Made by a program: the position numbers and the translations under genes | Source of the DNA: a virus | IMG/VR virus record: IMGVR_UViG_3300033145_001475 | Span: 1 to 36,415 of that record | DNA: 36,415 nt | Strand: one strand, 5' to 3' | Part shown: in pieces, positions 32,260 through 36,415 of the stretch | How positions within the stretch are numbered: the first letter of the stretch is position 1 | Layout of the letters: each line of letters starts with the position of its first letter | Notes under the pieces: model-generated | Database searches by the model: none | Told to the model about the DNA's origin: nothing | The model's input: only the letters and a program-made list of their open reading frames with translations

Positions 32260-32844
32260 ATGGACAGGCAATGCACTCTTTGCAAGCAGGTTAAGCCGTT
32301 AGACCGCTTCGGAATATATAAAAGGTCGAACACCCCTCGCAGCTGGTGTAAGGAGTGTTGCAGTAAAAAGGCGGACGAATATCGAAGGCTACACCCGGAA
32401 AAATTCAAGGCCTCAATCAAAAAATACCTCGAAAACCACAGGCAGGAAATACGGTTACGAAACAGAAACTGGCAGAAGGCTAATCCGGAAAAAGCCAGAT
32501 TGTCCTGCAGGAATTGGTACAGACGCAGAAGAAACAAAATAACAATGTGTCTGTATTCATCGCTAAGCCAGGCGTTTGGCCGTGGATTAGGGACCATGAA
32601 TATTTGGGAGATATTAGGTTATAGCTACGAAGAATTTACACGACACATCGAGGGCCGTTTCAAAGATGGTATGAACTGGGACAATCACGGTGAATGGGAA
32701 ATTGACCATATCATCCCCCAAAACTTTTTTGAGTTTCAAAGTTATAAAGATGTTGAATTTAAGATGTGCTGGCGGCTTGAGAACATACAGCCGCTTTGGA
32801 GGAGAGAAAATAAACAAAAAGGCAACAAGGCTCTTGTGGCGTAA
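32260..32844 (+). CDS. HNH endonuclease
   Basis: 194 aa. An N-terminal Cys4 finger (CTLC near 5-8, CKEC near 30-33) of the same type as at 9671 and 5625, a basic helical linker, then an HNH core with EWEIDHIIP near residues 147-155 and WRLENIQPL..REN..KGNK near 170-190, the Asn/His side of the ββα-metal fold. It sits between the divergent control region and the integrase, an unusual position for a packaging-associated HNH. A mobile homing-type nuclease is therefore likely. The ATG follows AAAAAGGGC. Confidence 0.82.
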   Translation: MDRQCTLCKQVKPLDRFGIYKRSNTPRSWCKECCSKKADEYRRLHPEKFKASIKKYLENHRQEIRLRNRNWQKANPEKARLSCRNWYRRRRNKITMCLYSSLSQAFGRGLGTMNIWEILGYSYEEFTRHIEGRFKDGMNWDNHGEWEIDHIIPQNFFEFQSYKDVEFKMCWRLENIQPLWRRENKQKGNKALVA

Positions 32845-32891
32845 CTGCTGATTTGCATTGAAAATTTAATAGAGAAAGAGGCGAACGGGGC

Positions 32892-32951
32892 TTGACAACT
32901 GTTATCTCAGGTCGTAAGCTGCTGCGTATTGCGGCTTGCGACTGTCTGAGA
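32892..32951 (+). promoter_or_regulatory. integrase leader with a 15-bp hairpin and a -35 box
   Basis: TTGACA at 32892-32897 could be a -35, with only a weak -10 near 32915. TCTCAG (32905-32910) plus GTCGTAAGC (32911-32919) pairs with GCTTGCGAC (32934-32942) plus CTGAGA (32946-32951), one wobble and a three-base bulge. The hairpin ends ten bases before the strong integrase ribosome site. It could control integrase expression or form part of attP. Confidence 0.5.
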
Positions 32952-32976
32952 CGTAATTTGAAAGGAGGTGATTTTT

Positions 32977-33918
32977 ATGAGTGGACAGTTGGCAAAGCCA
33001 CAACATTTAAGCGAACTGGTAAAGCTGTATTTGAGTCGCAATAAGAGGATTGAGCCGTCAACAGTGTGTATGACGAGACTTGCCTTTAGGTACCTGGTAG
33101 AGGCGGTTGGCGACCTTGACATCACGGATTTCGATAAGAACACGGCCGAGGAATATCAATCGGGTCTAATCGACCGGGGTCTTAGTAAAATATCGGCGAA
33201 TGACTACTGTAAGATGGTGTCACCGGTGTTTTCATGGGCGGTTGGTTGTAGCTGGATTGAGAAGAACCCGTTTTTCGGTCTGAAAAAGTTTAAGGTCACA
33301 CCATCAGCGGTAAGGTTTTATCGGCAGGATGAACTACAGAGACTCCTGAAAGTGGCCGATAAACTCTGGACGGGCCGGATACTTATGGGCCTTATGATGA
33401 GAACGGGAGAAGTCCTTAATACTACCGTTGATGATGTAGACTTTGAGCAGGGATTCGTTTCGGTATCGGCCAAGAAAGACGGGCCCTATACCTGGCGGTT
33501 CGAGCCGAAGGATCACGACCGGAGAATATTGCCTTTGTACCCGCAACTTGCTACTGTACTATTGAGGCGATTCGATGAACTGCCACAGGGACAGCCCTAT
33601 TTGTGGTTGACTAAAGAGCGGTACTCTTATTTAATGGTTCACAAAGATAAAATGTCGGACCGTATGAAAAAGCGGCCGGACAACAACTTTGATAGAAACT
33701 GGAAGGCTTTGACCAGCAGAGCGTTTGTGAACGGAAGTTTTGGAATGTTACGCAAAACAGGACTAACTATGCTTTCGGGTGATATACCACTCCAGGAGGT
33801 ACAGACCTTCGGCGGTCATTCGAGCATAGAAACAACAAGGAGATATTTAGGTGTTCGCAGAGACGTATTGACCCGAGCGGGTGACGTATTAAACCGGGGC
33901 GTGGCGCAGTTTGGATAG
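32977..33918 (+). CDS. int: tyrosine site-specific integrase
   Basis: 313 aa from the ATG at 32977, which follows a full AAAGGAGGTGA Shine-Dalgarno. An N-terminal SAM-like core-binding domain (residues 10-95) is followed by the catalytic domain: Arg142 (MMRTGE), basic/Lys block near 166-183, Arg259 (GMLRKT), His281 (FGGHSSIETT) and nucleophile Tyr290 (RRYL). The usual His of the HxxR box is Gly256, a tolerated variation in this family. It integrates and excises the phage genome. Tandem terminators follow, then a tRNA gene that could serve as attachment site. Confidence 0.92.
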   Translation: MSGQLAKPQHLSELVKLYLSRNKRIEPSTVCMTRLAFRYLVEAVGDLDITDFDKNTAEEYQSGLIDRGLSKISANDYCKMVSPVFSWAVGCSWIEKNPFFGLKKFKVTPSAVRFYRQDELQRLLKVADKLWTGRILMGLMMRTGEVLNTTVDDVDFEQGFVSVSAKKDGPYTWRFEPKDHDRRILPLYPQLATVLLRRFDELPQGQPYLWLTKERYSYLMVHKDKMSDRMKKRPDNNFDRNWKALTSRAFVNGSFGMLRKTGLTMLSGDIPLQEVQTFGGHSSIETTRRYLGVRRDVLTRAGDVLNRGVAQFG

Positions 33919-34016
33919 CGCGCGTGACTGGGGGTCAAGCCGTCCCGACAAGCAGTCAGTCAAAACGGTCGTAAGCCGCAATTTGTTAAAACAGCACTCA
34001 TATAACTCCTTCAAAG

Positions 34017-34068
34017 TTGCCGATGGTCGAGTTCTTTTCCGGCCGTCGGCAAGCCATTATTTTTTTTT
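34017..34068 (+). terminator. integrase terminator 1
   Basis: TTGCCGATGG (34017-34026) pairs with CCGTCGGCAA (34043-34052) with one G-U pair, followed shortly by eight T (34061-34068). Confidence 0.72.
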
Positions 34069-34075
34069 ACAGCAG

Positions 34076-34102
34076 CCAGCGGGGTTTCGTACTGCCCGCT
34101 GG
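34076..34102 (+). other. hairpin between the two terminators
   Basis: CCAGCGGG (34076-34083) pairs exactly with CCCGCTGG (34095-34102); the loop is 11 bases. No T-run follows directly. Confidence 0.6.
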
Positions 34103-34114
34103 CCTGGATGCCGC

Positions 34115-34166
34115 CGGGGCCGGGTTAATATCGCTTCTCTCTCCCTCCAATCCGGCCCCGCTTTTT
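34115..34166 (+). terminator. integrase terminator 2
   Basis: CGGGGCCGGGTT (34115-34126) pairs over 12 bp (one G-U) with AATCCGGCCCCG (34149-34160), followed by C and five T. The stretch 33919-34282 holds no credible gene apart from these three hairpins. Confidence 0.82.
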
Positions 34167-34266
34167 GATCACAGAGCCATAATATACTCCTAAATTGGCT
34201 TAGGCTGGTCCGAATTTCCTGCATGAAGGTTTGTGTAAGGCCAGCCCGGAATTATTAAATCATAAG

Positions 34267-34280
34267 TTTGAAAAGTGAAT
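34267..34280 (+). repeat. direct repeat flanking the tRNA (left copy)
   Basis: TTTGAAAAGTGAAT, two bases before the tRNA. Near-identical copies lie at 34358-34371 (TTTGAAAAGTTAAT, 13/14) and 34390-34403 (TTTGAAAAGGTGAA, shorter match). Confidence 0.6.
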
Positions 34281-34282
34281 AT

Positions 34283-34356
34283 CGCAGGGTAGAGCAGTCC
34301 GGCAGCTCATCGGGCCCATAACCCGAAGGTCGCAGGTTCGAATCCTGCCCCTGCTA
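34283..34356 (+). tRNA. initiator-type tRNA-Met (CAT), with unusual position 33
   Basis: 74 nt without encoded CCA. Acceptor CGCAGGG pairs with CCCTGCT from pair 2 on, leaving a C·U mismatch at 1-72. The D stem is GAGC/GCTC (A11-U24). The anticodon stem TCGGG/CCCGA has three G-C pairs and the loop CCCATAA carries anticodon CAT. The T stem is GCAGG/CCTGC with TTCGAAT. The 1-72 mismatch, A11-U24 and GGG/CCC stem are hallmarks of bacterial initiator tRNA. Position 33 is C, not the near-universal U. It could be a working phage initiator tRNA or a captured attachment-site tRNA. Confidence 0.88.
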
Positions 34357-34357
34357 T

Positions 34358-34371
34358 TTTGAAAAGTTAAT
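34358..34371 (+). repeat. direct repeat flanking the tRNA (right copy)
   Basis: TTTGAAAAGTTAAT, one base after the tRNA; 13 of 14 bases match the copy at 34267-34280. Confidence 0.6.
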
Positions 34372-34372
34372 A

Positions 34373-34479
34373 GGGCGACGGTCTCAAATTTTGAAAAGGT
34401 GAAACAAAAAATTGGAGGCTCACTCGCATCCATACACAAGTTTTAGTTTTTCGCCGGTACGGTACCGGCGCCGTCGCCC
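34373..34479 (+). promoter_or_regulatory. 107-nt folded element with palindromic core
   Basis: GGGCGACGG (34373-34381) can pair with CCGTCGCCC (34471-34479). Just inside the right arm is CGCCGGTAC-G-GTACCGGCG (34452-34470), a near-perfect palindrome with one central base. It sits between the tRNA and the lysozyme gene, and its 3' end is 30 bases before the lysozyme ATG (34510). It could be an operator, an origin-type structure or a leader RNA. Confidence 0.6.
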
Positions 34480-34509
34480 GTTTTAAAAAAAGAGAAAGGA
34501 GTCTTTGTT

Positions 34510-35052
34510 ATGAAGAGTTCAACTTTTAACAATTCCGTGCGGATTATTGCCATCTCAGCAGTTGCCATCGCTCTTGTTCTTTCCCTGCATATTTATCTGT
34601 TACGGGAAAGTCCGTCGGCGGTCGTCGGTCCTGCCGAGGCAGAATCCACCGGGTTCGACCCGGAGTTTGAGAAGTTTTTATCTGCACTGCGCATTACGGA
34701 AAAGGACCGAAATAAAACCGGAGCCGCAGGTGAGGTTGGTGACTATCAAATCAAAAAAATATATGTCGACGATGTGAATCGTATCCTGGGCCGTAAGGAG
34801 TTCACCTACGGGGACCGGCTGGACCTGATTGCCAGTCGGCAGATGGTGACGATTTACGTTTTGTACTATGCCACAGGGGAAAGACTCAGCCGGCCGCCCA
34901 CATTTCTGGACCTGGCCCGGCTCCACAAGGGCGGACCGGATGGCTGCTGGCGGGAGGCAACCGTCGAAGGTGCCCAGCGTGTAGTGAATCTAATGTCAAT
35001 AATGGAATGCTCAAAAGACAGGGAAGTCACTTATGGACGAATCGGAAAATAA
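34510..35052 (+). CDS. membrane-anchored lysozyme-like transglycosylase (endolysin candidate)
   Basis: 180 aa, start after AAAGGAG. A hydrophobic segment near 11-30 (IIAISAVAIALVLSLHIYL) acts as a signal anchor or signal-arrest sequence. The body follows the lysozyme-like/SLT pattern: Glu64 in ITEKD as likely catalytic acid, then GEVGDYQI (74-81), the YVDDVNRILG helix and HKGGPDG near 139-145. I recall closely similar proteins in planctomycete genomes. It would cleave the glycan strands of peptidoglycan, either for lysis or entry. A separate holin is not obvious nearby; a signal-arrest export route would explain that. Confidence 0.75.
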   Translation: MKSSTFNNSVRIIAISAVAIALVLSLHIYLLRESPSAVVGPAEAESTGFDPEFEKFLSALRITEKDRNKTGAAGEVGDYQIKKIYVDDVNRILGRKEFTYGDRLDLIASRQMVTIYVLYYATGERLSRPPTFLDLARLHKGGPDGCWREATVEGAQRVVNLMSIMECSKDREVTYGRIGK

Positions 35053-35269
35053 CCTATCCTTTACTGCGGAAGAAATTCACGAAGCAATACCGCACAACAT
35101 AGATTTTTTGCAATCATTCGGGCTATCACCGTATGAAATTTACGAGCAGTTTATCGACGAGCATGACGAGTACTGGGGCATCGTAATCTGGGGCGGACGG
35201 ATGTTCACTGACGAAAGCGATGGCTACTGGAATATGGTAGAGACGGGAATTCGGGGCAAGGATTTATGA
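35033..35269 (+). CDS. acidic 78-aa protein of unknown function
   Basis: A strongly acidic small protein (many Asp/Glu, several Trp/Tyr) whose start overlaps the lysozyme end by 20 bases with GGAAG upstream. Its surface charge is DNA-mimic-like, which in phages is often linked to inhibition of host DNA-binding proteins, but no specific family is recognised. Its stop overlaps the next gene. Confidence 0.6.
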   Translation: MDESENNLSFTAEEIHEAIPHNIDFLQSFGLSPYEIYEQFIDEHDEYWGIVIWGGRMFTDESDGYWNMVETGIRGKDL

Positions 35270-35742
35270 CGATACGGGATACCAGCCTGATTGCATTGGA
35301 GCAAATCAAAGACCGGCTCGGCCATGATGAGCAGCTTGTCTTTGAGATCCTGCTCGAGCTGGGACCTTGTCATGACAGACGTATCCTCGAGGCGCTTAAT
35401 CAAAAAGAATCAACAACGCCCAGGCGGCAAAGACGCAAATGGGAGATCAACTCGGTGACGGGCCGGCGCAACGGATTGGTTGCGATGGGAAAGGTCAGGG
35501 ATCTGGGACCGTACAAGGGAGTGTGGAACGGCAAGGTCAAGACGTATCACTTCTGGAAGGTTCGCAGTGACGACAGAGCCGTACCGCCGGGATGGAGTCC
35601 GGCACCCAAAGCACGCCGGCCCGGACCAAGGCGCAGCCGCATCGAAGCGGACAATCACCTGCAGCAAATCAAACGAAAAGCCGAGGCCCCGGTACTGGCC
35701 CGGCTGCTGCAGGGCGAGCAGCAGCTGTTGTTCACGACATAA
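35266..35742 (+). CDS. winged-helix-like DNA-binding protein
   Basis: 158 aa. Residues 15-95 show a winged-helix pattern (DEQLVFEILLELGPCHDRRILEAL, then RRKWEINSVTGRRNGLVAMG and a beta wing GVWNGKVKTYHFWKV). The C-terminal third is basic and Pro/Arg-rich. The start overlaps the preceding stop. It is encoded directly upstream of the replication initiator, 14 bases apart, so a role in origin control or replication is reasonable. I recall similar small proteins next to phage replication genes. Confidence 0.68.
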   Translation: MTIRDTSLIALEQIKDRLGHDEQLVFEILLELGPCHDRRILEALNQKESTTPRRQRRKWEINSVTGRRNGLVAMGKVRDLGPYKGVWNGKVKTYHFWKVRSDDRAVPPGWSPAPKARRPGPRRSRIEADNHLQQIKRKAEAPVLARLLQGEQQLLFTT

Positions 35743-35756
35743 AAAAGGTGAAAGTG

Positions 35757-36415
35757 ATGGAGCACTTATTCAACGTAGAAATCGCACAACGCTACGGTGT
35801 TAACGCCGCGATTATGATTCGGCACTTTCAGTTCTGGATCATAAAAAATAAAGCCAACAACCGGCACTCCCACGATGGCCGTACCTGGTCGTATAGTTCG
35901 GTCCAGGCCTTCACCAAGATTTTCCCGTACTGGTCGGCAAGGCAGGTCCGGGTGATTCTCGATAAGCTGGCTGCCGAAGGGATATTGCTCAAAGGTACCT
36001 ACAGCCCCAAGGGTTACGACCGGACGACGTGGTATGCATTCGCCGACGAAGAGGCATTTGTCAATTCTGACAAATGCATTTGTCAATTCCGTCAAATGGA
36101 TTTGTCAAAACCGTCAAATGGATTTGTCAAAAAGGGCAAACCTATAACAAATCCAATACCAAATGAGTTACCAGATAATTCAACAGATAATACTGTTAGC
36201 TCTCCTGAAGAGGTTTTGAGATTGGATTTGCAACTGGCCGGGAAGGTTAAATTTTTCACAACGCAGGTCTCGAGATGTCTGCACCCCAACAAAAAAGAGG
36301 CGGTCACTTTTGCGCGTGTTGCTCAGTACCTTGTCGCAGAATGCCAGGCCGGCCGGCTCGAGCCGGGGGTGTTTTCTGATGCGGTCGAATGGGCCCGGGC
36401 CGCGAGTGCTTCAAC
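35757..36415 (+). CDS. replication initiator (lambda O-like layout), cut by the right edge
   Basis: 219 codons are visible plus two bases of the next; it probably continues at 2-247. Residues 1-95 are a winged-helix replication-initiator domain (YSSVQAFTKIFPYWSARQVRVILDKL, then a beta wing ending in TTWYAF). Residues about 100-150 are low-complexity and encoded by four 22-bp iterons plus AT-rich DNA. The helical domain from about 155 on would contact a helicase loader or host protein. The gene starts with ATG 35757 after AAAAGGTGAAAG. With the putative C-terminal piece it would be about 300 aa, the size of lambda O. Confidence 0.82.
   Translation, partial: MEHLFNVEIAQRYGVNAAIMIRHFQFWIIKNKANNRHSHDGRTWSYSSVQAFTKIFPYWSARQVRVILDKLAAEGILLKGTYSPKGYDRTTWYAFADEEAFVNSDKCICQFRQMDLSKPSNGFVKKGKPITNPIPNELPDNSTDNTVSSPEEVLRLDLQLAGKVKFFTTQVSRCLHPNKKEAVTFARVAQYLVAECQAGRLEPGVFSDAVEWARAASAS
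36054..36141 (+). repeat. four tandem 22-bp iterons: putative replication origin
   Basis: Units at 36054-36075, 36076-36097, 36098-36119 and 36120-36141. Each starts G(C/G)ATTTGTCAA; the first three end in CAAAT and the fourth is more divergent. Unit 1 is a perfect inverted repeat: ATTTGTCA, four bases, TGACAAAT. Since 22 is not a multiple of three, each unit is read in a different frame, so conservation is at the DNA level. Confidence 0.8.
36142..36205 (+). other. AT-rich stretch beside the iterons (candidate unwinding element)
   Basis: Immediately after the iterons the coding sequence becomes conspicuously A/T-rich and encodes an Asn/Thr/Pro/Ser linker. In lambda an AT-rich segment follows the O-binding iterons and melts first during initiation. 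Confidence 0.55.

Noticed and set aside
33911-34168. 85-aa rightward frame after the integrase
   Set aside because: It overlaps the integrase end, runs through three hairpins including two T-run terminators, and its composition is not protein-like.
34283-34356. A second copy of the tRNA 3' end elsewhere as attR
   Set aside because: Reading through the window I did not find another copy of the T-arm/acceptor sequence, so no integrated-prophage boundary pair is visible here.
1-36415. CRISPR array, transposase or diversity-generating retroelement
   Set aside because: I saw no regularly spaced 25-40-bp repeats, no DDE or serine transposase, and no reverse transcriptase. The only short-period tandem repeat noticed is the 22-bp iteron set in the initiator gene.

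Overview
The window reads as the genome of a temperate, long non-contractile-tailed (siphovirus-like) phage with lambda-type architecture. The host is probably a planctomycete (Phycisphaerae/Sedimentisphaerales-like). That host guess rests on my recollection of similar proteins, such as the ParB-methylase, the transglycosylase and the small structural proteins; nothing was searched. The window ends are probably one junction of a circular or circularly permuted genome: the replication-initiator gene running off the right edge (35757-36415) is in the correct frame to continue into the ORF entering from the left edge (2-247). Every expected phage module occurs once and I see no host chromosomal genes.

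Layout. 0.2-6.8 kb is an early/accessory operon: zinc-ribbon proteins, a PAPS-reductase-like ATP pyrophosphatase, a Fis-type HTH protein, a Dam-type adenine methylase, a ParB-domain/DNA-methylase fusion that appears to lack its SAM-binding motif I, and a protein with two AP2 domains. 6.8-21 kb is the lambda-order morphogenesis block: small and large (GpA) terminase, zinc ribbon, HNH nuclease, gpW-like protein, portal, prohead protease fused to scaffold and major capsid, a decoration protein, head-tail joining proteins, tail tube, tail-assembly chaperone with a -1 frameshift signal, and tape measure. 21-30 kb holds tail-tip and adhesin genes, including a trypsin-like serine protease and a discoidin/LamG adhesin, written in a visibly different codon style. 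30.0-31.9 kb is the only minus-strand block: a secreted basic protein, a zinc-ribbon membrane protein, and a possibly leaderless 122-aa protein. A divergent promoter region at about 31.87-32.04 kb separates it from a rightward block with small ORFs, an HNH nuclease and a tyrosine integrase. Next come tandem terminators, an initiator-type tRNA-Met flanked by direct repeats, a folded palindromic element, a membrane-anchored lysozyme-like transglycosylase, two small genes and the replication initiator.

How it fits together. The initiator gene contains four tandem 22-bp iterons followed by AT-rich DNA, which looks like a lambda-type origin embedded in an O-like gene. The divergent region carries helically phased GTGT/ACAC elements overlapping both -35 boxes, so it looks like a lysis/lysogeny switch without recognisable CI/Cro proteins. 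Late expression is probably shaped by intergenic hairpins before the terminase, gpW/portal and head-tail-joining genes, by an internal start inside the capsid fusion gene, and by the chaperone frameshift.
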